DNA of 64,000 bases from a virus, in the IMG/VR virus record IMGVR_UViG_3300025645_000047, positions 26,571 to 90,570 of that record; one strand, 5' to 3'. Positions 45,251-54,019 of this stretch are shown piece by piece; positions within the stretch are counted from its first letter, which is position 1, and each line of letters opens with the position of its first letter. Both the position numbers and the translations under genes were made by a program. The notes under the pieces are model-generated. The model did not search any database. It had not been told where the DNA came from and worked only from the letters and a program-made list of their open reading frames with translations.

Positions 45251-46084
45251 TTAAAATATATATCTTATTGATTCTACATTAAACAACTCAGAATATTCTT
45301 CTTTGAATATTCTTATTGCTTTTCTTTTTAATTCTAATGGGTACCTCATAACTCCTGATGTATTCTTAACTTCGTTAGAATGACTCATTAGTTCTTTAGC
45401 TTCTCCATTAGACTTTTTCATTTGCAATGGGTGATTAGTTAGAAATATAACTTCACACTTAGTCTCCCCCGCAATATCATTAACCATCTTAAACAGATTT
45501 CTATACTCTGTTCTAAACCCATCATATAAAATGACTGGAGAATAGTTAATGTGCACTTCCCATCCTAGCTTTCTTAACCTGTTTATATCTTCTATCCTTG
45601 ACTGTATGCTTTGCATTTTTGGTTCAAGAATATCTGAATATATCTGAGGCATTACACTGACTCTAATCCTTGGTTTCTTATTAAAGTGATTAACATCAAG
45701 CTTTAACAACCCGGGATACTTAGTGGCCATAGTACTGTTTAATTCATCATGGTCATCATACATCTTAAGGTAATCTATAAGAGGTATTGGACAATGTTTC
45801 TGCATAAGAACTAAATCTGTATTGCATGCAACATCTACCATTTTGTAAACAGGATCCTGCTGATCAGGAACTTTCTTATAATTCTTAGCCCACTCATAAA
45901 CAGAGCTGACTATGTCTAATACATTTGTATTAACAAATACTCTGACTCCATTGTATCTAGACATATAACAATAAGTGTCAACGCAACCTCCAAAGCATCC
46001 GTAGATTAAATTTGGAGCAATTGCGTTGGCACTATTGTCATTAGGTTTAGTTACAAGAGTTTTAGTAACTTGGTATCTTATCAT
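45251..46084 (-). CDS. radical SAM protein resembling spore photoproduct lyase (277 aa)
   Basis: Residues 29-42 include GCFGGC and YCYMSR, placing Cys30, Cys34 and Cys39 as probable [4Fe-4S] ligands. Spacing is C-x3-C-x4-C instead of the usual C-x3-C-x2-C. Downstream, YSDILEPKMQSIQSRIE and a following GWEVHINYSPVILYDG match the EPKT and pipY-EGW regions of spore photoproduct lyase. SPL repairs the thymine dimer of spores; a phage homologue could repair or modify DNA, but the substrate is unknown. It overlaps the 92-aa gene by ATGA. Confidence 0.72.
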   Translation of the reverse strand: MIRYQVTKTLVTKPNDNSANAIAPNLIYGCFGGCVDTYCYMSRYNGVRVFVNTNVLDIVSSVYEWAKNYKKVPDQQDPVYKMVDVACNTDLVLMQKHCPIPLIDYLKMYDDHDELNSTMATKYPGLLKLDVNHFNKKPRIRVSVMPQIYSDILEPKMQSIQSRIEDINRLRKLGWEVHINYSPVILYDGFRTEYRNLFKMVNDIAGETKCEVIFLTNHPLQMKKSNGEAKELMSHSNEVKNTSGVMRYPLELKRKAIRIFKEEYSELFNVESIRYIF

Positions 46085-46359
46085 ACACTTCCGGAAGGTA
46101 TTAACTTAATATCTATTGTGCTTATATCTCCAAACTCTATTCCTAGAAATACATCTGACTCAGTCATTTGATCTCTAAATAAGTGTCCAGGTAAAGATTC
46201 TACTTCTTTAAATAAAGCTCTGCCACTAAATGTGGCTCTACCTGTATCTCTTAATTGTTTAAATAATCTCATTCCATATTGATGTACATCCTCCTCATCA
46301 GAAATAAGCCACTCAATAAATTCCTTAGTTGTTATAGTATACTTCTTTTTATTTGACAT
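46081..46359 (-). CDS. unidentified small protein upstream of the radical SAM gene (92 aa)
   Basis: A soluble protein with FIEWLISDEEDVHQYG near the N-terminus. Its stop overlaps the radical SAM start (ATGA), and it begins 1 nt after the RusA-like gene. Length and coupling suggest a partner of one of these; no known domain is seen. Confidence 0.5.
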   Translation of the reverse strand: MSNKKKYTITTKEFIEWLISDEEDVHQYGMRLFKQLRDTGRATFSGRALFKEVESLPGHLFRDQMTESDVFLGIEFGDISTIDIKLIPSGSV

Positions 46360-46360
46360 A

Positions 46361-46855
46361 TTAAAATAATTTAATATAAACTCCAGGATTTTCCTTATCT
46401 ACTGAGTAGAGTGGGAACTTTCTTGGGTCTGATTGATTAATTAATTCTCCTGTTATACTCATAGGAACAGGAAATACAAATCTGACATTATCATCCTCAA
46501 TAAAATCATGAGCAGTCATTAAGTCTTGTAGTATTTCAACACTGTTACTAAAGTCAAAGAGTCTTTTGCTATTACGCACTTGATGATATCCTATTATAAT
46601 AGGATCATCTTTACCTGATTTCATTCCATCAAACGCAGCTCTCATAGCTTCAAATTGATTAGGCCTTTTTGGGTCTACATATCCTTTAACTGTCTTTTTA
46701 CGAGAGTTAAATCCTTGTATGCCTATAGATCTAAGAAATTTAGAAACAGTAGGAGACGAGAAGATTCCTCTACTCGTCTTTACCTTACTGTTCTTTAAGC
46801 TTGGGATGTTGCCCGGGATAAAAATCATGTCTTTTATCTGCTTTCTTTTTAACAT
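46361..46855 (-). CDS. RusA-like Holliday junction resolvase (164 aa)
   Basis: Residues 100-122 carry the RusA-type acidic cluster: FDFSN (Asp101, Asn104), then Asp111 in LQDLM and FIEDDN with Asp121 and Asp122. This corresponds to the D-x-DN...D-x-L...DD pattern. RusA cleaves branched recombination or replication intermediates before packaging. The N-terminal region has the IPSLKNSK opening common in this family. The start overlaps the VWA stop by 1 nt. Confidence 0.68.
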   Translation of the reverse strand: MLKRKQIKDMIFIPGNIPSLKNSKVKTSRGIFSSPTVSKFLRSIGIQGFNSRKKTVKGYVDPKRPNQFEAMRAAFDGMKSGKDDPIIIGYHQVRNSKRLFDFSNSVEILQDLMTAHDFIEDDNVRFVFPVPMSITGELINQSDPRKFPLYSVDKENPGVYIKLF

Positions 46856-48306
46856 TAATGTTCAGTTTTTTGTTTACAATAATTAAATTTACTTGTGTTG
46901 CTGTCATAAGCTACACACTGGCCAGCACTTCTGTATTGATCAAATGATGTATCACTATAACCTGAGTCAAATGTGGTTCCACCAATACCAATCCAGAATG
47001 CTTGCTTACTATAAGTATTGCAATTGTCATAACCATCTGTAATAATAACACTGTTGTTACCATTAAGTTTGATCATTTCAACTACTTTATTAAAGTTAGT
47101 TCCACCAGATTTAGAAAAACTAAGAATTGTAACTTCATTGACATTGTCTATTTTGTATAGACTTCCATCAAAGAAATATAAATTCTCAATCATTCCCATT
47201 CTATGTAAAACCATAGCAATACCTTTTGCAAGGTCAATCATTCTAATATTAGCTCCTTCAAAGCATTCTTCAGATGTCATAGAGCCAGAGCAGTCAAGAT
47301 ATAAATCTATCTTACCCTTGTATATTCTACTTTCATTACCTGCACTCATGATCTCAGCATTTTTAAATACTGGGTGAAGAAATTCAAGACCAAATAGATC
47401 TTCGCATTCTTCACAATCAAATAAAGATTCTTCAACTCTCTTGAATTTAGTAGAGAAGTAGTTCATAGACTCATTAAGTATTTTCTCTAAAACTTTACGG
47501 ATACTATCCTTGTTTATAGAAACGCTATTTAATCTGCCTTTTAACTCTTCAATTTTCTCTAAGAACTCAGGATCATTATTCATAAGATCCTTCATTGCTT
47601 CCTTTCCCAATTGAGACTCCAAGTCTTTAATTTTATCATCAGCAGAGTTCTTTGCATTTTCAATCCTCTTAGTATTCTCGTCCAAGATTTTGTCAATCAT
47701 GTCTTCAACAGAACTTCTGTTAGATGAACCAGACTCTTTACTTGCACCAGTACTAGGATCTCCAGGACTATCATTACCTTGACCTTCTCCCTTTCCTTCT
47801 CCATCATCTTTCTGATTAGGATCCATTTTAGATTCTAAACCTTCAGATCCATCACCACTACCATTTTGCTGTTGCTCCTCCCTTATCTCATCATCAACTA
47901 TCTGCAATGCTAATGCAAGTTCTCTAGTTAGAATCTGTGTATATAAAGGTGAATCAACTGTAACAATTTTTGTAAGAGAATCATATACTTTGTCAAGCAC
48001 TTTATGTCTTACTCCGTTGTCATTGTTGGTAGGTCTTCTCTTAACATCTTTGTTTACGTAAATACTGTAAACATCATTGATAAGATCTTGTGATAGAGTG
48101 CATTCTTTGTTAGTCTCTTTCTCAACATAATCTCTAATCTTCTTAAGTCTCATTTCTTCGTATGCTGTTACGCCAGGTAACACAACGTGCTTGTCTTTTC
48201 TGTATCCAAATACACCTTCCTCAGCGTTTTGGAATCTCGCATAAGGATCATAGGAGGGGAATGATCCCCCTCCTAATTCATCCTTCTTTCTATTAAAGAT
48301 ACTCAT
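46855..48306 (-). CDS. von Willebrand factor A (VWA) domain protein, MoxR partner (483 aa)
   Basis: A complete MIDAS metal site is visible in the C-terminal half: D338-C-S340-G-S342, Thr403 in SGGTNF, and Asp424 in ITDGYD. Residues about 145-200 are a low-complexity Gly/Ser/Asp/Lys linker, and residues 205-265 are a charged coiled coil. The layout (helical N-part, acidic linker, VWA) is like CobT and other VWA partners of MoxR-family AAA ATPases. It overlaps the AAA gene stop by 1 nt. The pair probably remodels a protein complex; the target is unknown. Confidence 0.8.
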   Translation of the reverse strand: MSIFNRKKDELGGGSFPSYDPYARFQNAEEGVFGYRKDKHVVLPGVTAYEEMRLKKIRDYVEKETNKECTLSQDLINDVYSIYVNKDVKRRPTNNDNGVRHKVLDKVYDSLTKIVTVDSPLYTQILTRELALALQIVDDEIREEQQQNGSGDGSEGLESKMDPNQKDDGEGKGEGQGNDSPGDPSTGASKESGSSNRSSVEDMIDKILDENTKRIENAKNSADDKIKDLESQLGKEAMKDLMNNDPEFLEKIEELKGRLNSVSINKDSIRKVLEKILNESMNYFSTKFKRVEESLFDCEECEDLFGLEFLHPVFKNAEIMSAGNESRIYKGKIDLYLDCSGSMTSEECFEGANIRMIDLAKGIAMVLHRMGMIENLYFFDGSLYKIDNVNEVTILSFSKSGGTNFNKVVEMIKLNGNNSVIITDGYDNCNTYSKQAFWIGIGGTTFDSGYSDTSFDQYRSAGQCVAYDSNTSKFNYCKQKTEH

Positions 48307-49358
48307 TAGTAAGCTGTATCTTGAGCTTGAGACAATACACTTTCATCGTCAGATGACTTTAAGAAACTTAATTTAGCTTCCTCTTCAGCAATTCTAATTT
48401 GTAGATCTGCTTGATCATGCTCAGTAATGTTACCAGCTTTGCTAGCTACACCATAAGCAATCTCAAGTTGATCGTATTTAGAATTGTACTCTTCAGTACT
48501 CATACACTGACCAATAGCATCAACTAGATCATATAGTTCTCTAACTTCTTTAGGAACTAGCGTCTTAGCTAATTCTTTTGCAACAGCTTTACCTACTAAC
48601 AACTCAGCGGTTTTAACTAAACCTCTGTCTTCATTCATTCCCCAAACAATCATAACATTCTTAACAAGCGTAGGTAAAAATGATAGAGCTCTGTCTGATA
48701 ACTCACTATGAGCTACATCTAGAACTTTCTTAAGCTTACCTGAACTTAATGTTATTGCATCAATGTCAGAAGATTCTGGCAATCGAATATCTTGAGACTG
48801 AGTAAAAGCTTTACCGCCTTTGTCGTAGTATCCTAGCATGTCTGCTTGAGACAATCTAGTAACTTCATGCGTAATTAGAAATCTATCCCAGAATGGTGAG
48901 TCAACCTCATCATCAGGAATTTCATTACAAGTAGCAATAAAGTTTGTCCATTGACATGGCACTTTCTCTGTACCATTAAATAAAACACGCTCGTTCATAA
49001 TACCTAGCAAGCTGTTTCTTAAAGAGGCTGATGCTTTGTCAATCTCGTTAATAACAACTACTTTGGCATTAGTAATAGGTGAATTAATTTTGTATTTGTT
49101 AGTCGTAGTAAGGGCTTCTAAATCAATATTACCCTTCACTGCATTACTTCTAGTTCCTTCATCTGTTTCTAATAGAAACAAATCTGATGAATTAAGTTTT
49201 CCTAGTGAACCTTTTGCAAAGTCAATTACAGCTGCTGTTTTAGCAACTCCAGGAGGTCCTATTAGTAATATTGGCGTTCTTACAGCCTCACCTAGAGCCA
49301 TGACTCTAAATGTTTCTTCTTTCTTCAATAAATTGGTATTAATAACTCTTTTAATCAT
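48306..49358 (-). CDS. MoxR/CobS-like AAA+ ATPase (350 aa)
   Basis: Walker A GPPGVAKT lies at residues 34-41, the Walker B region VVINEID at 101-107 (Asn104 where a canonical Asp is expected), sensor 1 around Asn145, and an arginine finger candidate at Arg159 (WDRF). This is the MoxR/CobS branch of AAA+ ATPases, which work with VWA proteins in chelatase- or chaperone-like machines. The VWA partner overlaps its stop. It follows the primase gene by 15 nt, so it belongs to the replication operon. Confidence 0.8.
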   Translation of the reverse strand: MIKRVINTNLLKKEETFRVMALGEAVRTPILLIGPPGVAKTAAVIDFAKGSLGKLNSSDLFLLETDEGTRSNAVKGNIDLEALTTTNKYKINSPITNAKVVVINEIDKASASLRNSLLGIMNERVLFNGTEKVPCQWTNFIATCNEIPDDEVDSPFWDRFLITHEVTRLSQADMLGYYDKGGKAFTQSQDIRLPESSDIDAITLSSGKLKKVLDVAHSELSDRALSFLPTLVKNVMIVWGMNEDRGLVKTAELLVGKAVAKELAKTLVPKEVRELYDLVDAIGQCMSTEEYNSKYDQLEIAYGVASKAGNITEHDQADLQIRIAEEEAKLSFLKSSDDESVLSQAQDTAY

Positions 49359-49373
49359 GATTTGGTTTTTTAA

Positions 49374-50450
49374 TTACATTATTTGCTTTAATTCCTCTTG
49401 TCTCAATTGTTCTTTTATAAGTCTTAAGAGTAATTCTTTTAAGCTTTCACCATCATACATCTCTATATAGTCTGACGGATCTTTCGCTTGGTATTTATTG
49501 GGTATTTCAATCTGTAGGAATCCAGTTTGTTCTGATAATTTCAGACCTCCTTTTCTTCCTGGGTTATTAGGATTATCAAAGTCATTGTCATACAAGACAA
49601 AAACTTCTTTAAATCTACTTCTTAGCTCGTCTACTACATTATCTTTAGGTTTAACACCTTCGCTCTGCAATGAGCATGATGTGACGAAATTAGAAGGGAA
49701 TAGACTTTTGATAACAGCAGCATCTTTCCTGCTACTTGTTATTATACACATATTTCCTGTATCAGGTAATTGTGTCCATAACTCCCATGTTGAATAATCA
49801 TTATTATTCATCCACTTATTTTCTTTATCTGCATTTGGCTGATAAATCTTAAAAGTTTGATTACCATCTTTTTCTTCCACAAAAGCATAGGATAAATCCT
49901 GTGCAAGTGTGCAAGCACCATTAACAAAGTAATGAGATATTGGATATATGTTACAATACTCTAATTGAGCTTTTGTTAATCCATATTTACTTTGCCAATA
50001 ATCTTTATCTCTAAGTTTCCAGTCTCTAACAGTAACACTTATTTTGAGTCTTGAATGCTTAACCGTAGTTGCAGTATTCTTTTTATCAACATAACTCACT
50101 ATTGGAGAAGAATCAGAAGATGAATCAACTAATTGAAATTGACTTAAATTAAAGTCTCTTGCAATTTTGTTAAACACATCTGTTTTCTTTTGTATATTAA
50201 ATAGTCTCATCACAAATAAGAAACAATCTCCAGATTCACCTGTGGCAAAATCTTTAAAGAATATCTTATCATGCTTTTTACTATGGAATACACTAAATGA
50301 TGGTTTTGTATCCTCTCTTAAAGGACTGCTAATTGGTTTTCTAGGAACTCCTCCTAAATAAAATTCAAATATTTCAAAGTCTGAAAGACAACCCATAATA
50401 TCATTAGCATTGGGCAAATATTTTATTACTTGACTTTTTCCAAAGGCCAT
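49374..50450 (-). CDS. DnaG-type primase with Toprim-like domain (358 aa)
   Basis: An N-terminal region with SSPLREDTKPSFSVF (41-55) and FKDFATGESGD (65-75) resembles the zinc-less N-terminal part of phage DnaG-type primases. A Toprim-like core follows, with TSSRKDAAV (239-247) and LYDNDFD (286-292, the D-x-D pair). The conserved Toprim Glu is replaced by Ser in the TSS segment. No CHC2 zinc ligands are seen. It primes DNA synthesis with the DnaB-like helicase encoded upstream. Its start is preceded by the terminator of the previous transcript. Confidence 0.7.
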   Translation of the reverse strand: MAFGKSQVIKYLPNANDIMGCLSDFEIFEFYLGGVPRKPISSPLREDTKPSFSVFHSKKHDKIFFKDFATGESGDCFLFVMRLFNIQKKTDVFNKIARDFNLSQFQLVDSSSDSSPIVSYVDKKNTATTVKHSRLKISVTVRDWKLRDKDYWQSKYGLTKAQLEYCNIYPISHYFVNGACTLAQDLSYAFVEEKDGNQTFKIYQPNADKENKWMNNNDYSTWELWTQLPDTGNMCIITSSRKDAAVIKSLFPSNFVTSCSLQSEGVKPKDNVVDELRSRFKEVFVLYDNDFDNPNNPGRKGGLKLSEQTGFLQIEIPNKYQAKDPSDYIEMYDGESLKELLLRLIKEQLRQEELKQIM

Positions 50451-50470
50451 AAGAAATTATGTTTAAAATA

Positions 50471-50500
50471 AAAAGGGACTGTAAAAATACAATCCCTTTT
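50471..50500 (-). terminator. terminator after the SSB-like gene
   Basis: AAAAGGGACTGT (50471-50482) and ACAATCCCTTTT pair around an A-rich loop, with one wobble. The stem starts 22 nt past the stop of the SSB-like gene. The A and T runs on both flanks allow function in either direction, with the leftward one relevant here. It shares AAAGGGACTG with the terminator at 6491. Confidence 0.75.
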
Positions 50501-50521
50501 AAAATTAGTATTTAGTTAAAT

Positions 50522-51439
50522 TTAGCTTAACCAATCATCTGAATTATCGACATCAGCGTCAGAAGTATCTGCTGTTGCAAATACATCTGCTTGGTCAGTA
50601 TTTCCAGAAGAAATGCTAGTTGGAATTAATTCAAATTCACGAACTGAAAGATCTCTTGCACCGAAATCTACATTACCAAAAGCACCTGCTGCAACTGCTT
50701 CATCCAAATCCTTAAGGATATAGGTGAATTTAGAAGCTTTAGCACTTGGTATTGTGTATTGACGCAAAGTATGACGGTTGAATGTAGTTTGCACTAGTTT
50801 ACCGTCTCCTTTAGTTTTAACACCTAACAATACTCCAACTTTGTTGTTTGTACTACCAATTACATTACGTAATAGTGTTACATCTCCAGCAAAGATAGTT
50901 TTCCATTCTTCTTTAGAAATCTTAGCATAACACTCAGATGGATCACTAACCTTACTTGTATCCCAAGGAAGATTTAGTAAGTTAACTAAGAAAGAAATCA
51001 ATTCAACTTCTCCACGCTTAGCAACTTTTACTCCATCGTTGTTGTACCACTGCATGTTTGGTGGCATGTTTCCACTCTTGATAGACTCTTCTGTTAACCA
51101 GGTGTCTTTACCAAATGAATTTATAACCTTAAACTTTCCAGTTTGAGATTTGTGATGTGTATTTCCAACATAGAACTGAATCTTTGTCTTTAAATCACCT
51201 TCTTCATTTGATAGATAGAAATCTAATCTAATCTGTGGAACTTCTCTTTCTCCATCTCCATCAGAAACTGTTGTTGTTCCGACATACTCTGGATCAAAGT
51301 TAATCTCACGGCCATATATTTCTTCCAACTCATCTTTAGAAGGATTAACTCCTACTACTTTAAAGTTTTCTGCCCCTGTGTATAACTTCTTTGCACTACC
51401 TGCAGTTACTTCTTGTCCTGCTCCAAATCCTGTACTCAT
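50522..51439 (-). CDS. single-stranded DNA-binding protein candidate (305 aa)
   Basis: A beta-rich body is followed by an acidic C-terminal tail ending DVDNSDDWLS, the layout of phage SSBs that recruit partners through an acidic tip. It is flanked by its own upstream and downstream hairpin terminators, hinting at a separately controlled, abundant transcript. It lies between primase and the Sak4-like ATPase. No OB-fold motif can be proven by eye. Confidence 0.5.
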   Translation of the reverse strand: MSTGFGAGQEVTAGSAKKLYTGAENFKVVGVNPSKDELEEIYGREINFDPEYVGTTTVSDGDGEREVPQIRLDFYLSNEEGDLKTKIQFYVGNTHHKSQTGKFKVINSFGKDTWLTEESIKSGNMPPNMQWYNNDGVKVAKRGEVELISFLVNLLNLPWDTSKVSDPSECYAKISKEEWKTIFAGDVTLLRNVIGSTNNKVGVLLGVKTKGDGKLVQTTFNRHTLRQYTIPSAKASKFTYILKDLDEAVAAGAFGNVDFGARDLSVREFELIPTSISSGNTDQADVFATADTSDADVDNSDDWLS

Positions 51440-51461
51440 ATTTTATATGTATTTAAAATTT

Positions 51462-51484
51462 GAGGGTCTTTTAAGGCGACCCTC
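51462..51484 (-). terminator. terminator between the 216-aa gene and the SSB-like gene
   Basis: GAGGGTC (51462-51468) and GACCCTC (51478-51484) form a perfect 7-bp stem. Read leftward it is preceded by AAA and followed by a T-rich stretch. It lies right after the 216-aa gene, which has its stop at 51507. Confidence 0.65.
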
Positions 51485-51506
51485 TTTACCTATAGTTAAT
51501 TAATAA

Positions 51507-52157
51507 TTAAACCCATTCGTTAGTTTCTACTGCCTCTTGTACTGGCTCATCTGGCTGTACTTCTGGCTCTACTTCTTCCATAATTGGATCATTGAGTTCA
51601 GCAGTTGCTACCTCGTTAATAACAGAATTAGTAACTTCTTCTACAGACATCTCGCCAGTATTAGTTTCAATAATATCTGATGAAGAAACTATAGGAGATA
51701 AAGCATAAGCTTCAACTTCTGTAGAATCAAACTCAGTTAATTTAAACTCAATATTAGTAGAGTCATCTCTTTCTAAGAAATTAAATATCTCGTTACAAGC
51801 ATGAGTAGAGCTAATAGCCTTACCTTTCTCTGATGTATCTTCTCCAAAAGAAACTCTGTTTTTAGAAGTCTTGTAAGTTACATCAACTTCTGATCCTAGG
51901 TTAGCTGCATTGGCAAGCAATACTCTCTTTGGAGAATTATCACCCATCTCTACAGATGCAAGAACAAGTTGTTGAACTGTTCCAACTTCACAATTTAGCA
52001 ATTCTGCTGCTTTAGTGTTCAATAGTATTCTTCTTGATTTCTTAGCACCTTTCTGGCCTTCTATAGTAACCACTGCTAAATCTGCGTATTTATCATTTGT
52101 TGTTGTTGTCGGATTTTGACCTAGTCTTTTAGTTCCGAAAATAATTGTTGCATTCAT
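51507..52157 (-). CDS. unidentified protein with acidic C-terminus (216 aa)
   Basis: The N-terminal two thirds are beta-rich and basic (RLGQNPTT, KSRRILLNTK). The last roughly 50 residues are strongly acidic (MEEVEPEVQPDEP). A basic core with an acidic tail, placed between the SSB-like gene and the RecA-like ATPase, suggests a DNA- or protein-binding replication/recombination accessory factor. The identity is not known to me. Confidence 0.5.
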   Translation of the reverse strand: MNATIIFGTKRLGQNPTTTTNDKYADLAVVTIEGQKGAKKSRRILLNTKAAELLNCEVGTVQQLVLASVEMGDNSPKRVLLANAANLGSEVDVTYKTSKNRVSFGEDTSEKGKAISSTHACNEIFNFLERDDSTNIEFKLTEFDSTEVEAYALSPIVSSSDIIETNTGEMSVEEVTNSVINEVATAELNDPIMEEVEPEVQPDEPVQEAVETNEWV

Positions 52158-52203
52158 AATCTTTGTTGTTTTTTAATATTAGTTTTTAATTTATTTTAAT
52201 TTA

Positions 52204-52899
52204 CTATCCTTCTTCGTACTTTGTAATAGCATCTAGTACTGCAAGCATATCGTTATCTACGACATCTCCTGCAAACATACCATCAGGACTCTTTGCCATA
52301 TTAGTTGTATTGTTTTGAGTCATGAATCCGTAATGGATATCATTACCTTTCTTCTCAACAATAGTCTCTAGTATTACACCGAACATACCTTCTGGCTTAA
52401 CTACATCTTGTACTAATTTACCACCTGGTACACCAAATACAGTTTTGTCTACTCCATTAAAAGATTTAGTCTCTGTGTGTGCCATAACTATTACAGTTAG
52501 ATCTTCACGTAAAGGGTCAATACCTTTTAATGTTTTGTATACATTTTCTCCCATTTCTGTGAACTTTGCATAACCAACTGTTTTAGCTTTGTCCATAAAC
52601 TCGCCAATCATAGCATAAGTAATAGTGTCTATTACAATTGTTTTGATATCAGCTCTGTTTTTACTTACAAATGACATAGCTGCTCTAATTTTCTCCCAAT
52701 TTGTAGTTTTCAAATAATTACAAGTGTTAGGATTAAACATACCTGCTTCATCTTTCATTATGTAATTCTTCTTCCAACCTCTAAATGGAGGTGCTTTCTC
52801 GTCAGGACATATAATAAATGTCGTTGTTGGGTCTAATGTTCTCAGTGCATAGGTTTTACCTGTACCACTGTAACCCGTAATCAATAGTTTGTTTGCCAT
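52204..52899 (-). CDS. RecA-fold ATPase, Sak4-like recombination protein (231 aa)
   Basis: Walker A GYSGTGKT (9-16), Walker B TIVID (87-91) and a sensor strand VIVMAHTE (137-144) give a compact RecA-type core without extra domains. This size and layout fit Sak4-type single-strand annealing ATPases of phages (AAA_24-like). The PD-(D/E)XK exonuclease, SSB-like and RusA-like genes in the same block fit a phage recombination set. A packaging or segregation ATPase is less likely given its place. Confidence 0.65.
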   Translation of the reverse strand: MANKLLITGYSGTGKTYALRTLDPTTTFIICPDEKAPPFRGWKKNYIMKDEAGMFNPNTCNYLKTTNWEKIRAAMSFVSKNRADIKTIVIDTITYAMIGEFMDKAKTVGYAKFTEMGENVYKTLKGIDPLREDLTVIVMAHTETKSFNGVDKTVFGVPGGKLVQDVVKPEGMFGVILETIVEKKGNDIHYGFMTQNNTTNMAKSPDGMFAGDVVDNDMLAVLDAITKYEEG

Positions 52900-52902
52900 T
52901 TT

Positions 52903-53217
52903 TTAAGTTGTTTTGGTTTTTAATTTATTTTCACTCTCTTCGTAAGCAGCAGTCAGTAGATCTTTTGACATTAAGAATGCAAGCTCTCTTTTAGAGAATG
53001 CTCTTTCTATCTTTTGTGCTACATATGCTACTGGGTTTTCATTGTCAGAATCTATTACTAGATCTGTAAACAAACCTGCATGTCTTTCTTTAAAAGATTC
53101 AAGATCTGTAATCCCACAGGATACCAAATCACTTTCAAAGTTAGTCATATCATAGTCTGCATGTTCTGGAATTTCAGGATCATCCTTACTTTCCTTTCTA
53201 TTAAAAAAATCACTCAT
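52903..53217 (-). CDS. unidentified acidic protein (104 aa)
   Basis: An acidic, helical protein (MSDFFNRKESKDDPE) with no known motif. It is the first gene of the operon that continues into the Sak4-like gene 3 nt downstream. A promoter lies at 53,261-53,291. It could be a loader or cofactor of the ATPase. Confidence 0.5.
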   Translation of the reverse strand: MSDFFNRKESKDDPEIPEHADYDMTNFESDLVSCGITDLESFKERHAGLFTDLVIDSDNENPVAYVAQKIERAFSKRELAFLMSKDLLTAAYEESENKLKTKTT

Positions 53218-53260
53218 TTGTATTTTTATTTTACTTATTTGTTAACGATTTTTGTGTTGG

Positions 53261-53291
53261 TAAATATACCACTTTTTTTACTTATTGACAA
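53261..53291 (-). promoter_or_regulatory. leftward Bacteroidota-type promoter
   Basis: On the minus strand, TTG (53291-53289), a 20-nt spacer and TATATTTA (53268-53261) match the consensus with one substitution in the last base of the -7 box. The start codon of the 104-aa gene lies 43 nt downstream, so this transcript has a normal leader, unlike the late promoters. Confidence 0.6.
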
Positions 53292-53305
53292 GGTTATTAA
53301 CAGAT

Positions 53306-54019
53306 TTATACTATATTTAGTTGTCTAATTTTATCTACTAAATCTTCGATAGAACCGTCATTTTCTATTACATAGTCAAATCCATCATAATCATCTAAAG
53401 CTGTTTCTGATAGGTGAGGGTTTACATCAATAGCTCTTGTACCATTATCTCTATTAATCCTAATAACAATACCACCTCTATCTTTAATACCTTCAACTTC
53501 ATTAGGAAATCTAACATCTGTTATTATCCATTTAGGATAAACCCAAGAGCCTTTTATATTTTTACCTGCAGAACCTTTATAGTCAAATCCTAAAGGGTTA
53601 TAATCAGCAAACAAAGCATTTACCCATATATTAGGGTGAATAATCTGTCTACCTGCTTCAGTACCTAAAAGTTGTAAGAGTTTACGAGGTGTTAATAATG
53701 AAGAAAATGTACTTTCTTCTTTACAAACTAAATCACAATTATCATCGTTAAAATATTGCCTCCACTCTTCCCCTAGTTCTTTATCCTTAAACTCTCTATC
53801 TTCTAGTTGACGTATATCACATCCTATCAAAACTGATACTATCCATTTAATAGGATAAGCAAACTTTTTATTTTCATACTTTCTATGAACAAAAAATGCA
53901 TTAGACATATAATCTGAAAAGTTTTTCCAATCATCTTCTTGAGCTAAATAGCCTAATATATGAAACATTAGGTCTTTTCCTGATCCGATTTTACCGGATA
54001 TTCCTATAAGACTACTCAT
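53306..54019 (-). CDS. deoxynucleoside monophosphate kinase (237 aa)
   Basis: The N-terminal P-loop reads SGKIGSGKD (residues 8-16). The rest matches the general layout of phage dNMP kinases of the T4 gp1 type, with long helices and a lid region rich in Arg/Lys (TPRKLLQLLGTEAGRQII). It would phosphorylate dNMPs for phage DNA synthesis. It shares a 1-nt junction with the ligase upstream. Confidence 0.72.
   Translation of the reverse strand: MSSLIGISGKIGSGKDLMFHILGYLAQEDDWKNFSDYMSNAFFVHRKYENKKFAYPIKWIVSVLIGCDIRQLEDREFKDKELGEEWRQYFNDDNCDLVCKEESTFSSLLTPRKLLQLLGTEAGRQIIHPNIWVNALFADYNPLGFDYKGSAGKNIKGSWVYPKWIITDVRFPNEVEGIKDRGGIVIRINRDNGTRAIDVNPHLSETALDDYDGFDYVIENDGSIEDLVDKIRQLNIV

Noticed and set aside
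46855-49358. MoxR-VWA pair as part of a defence island
   Set aside because: It overlaps and abuts replication genes in one operon, and no effector, nuclease or toxin module accompanies it.
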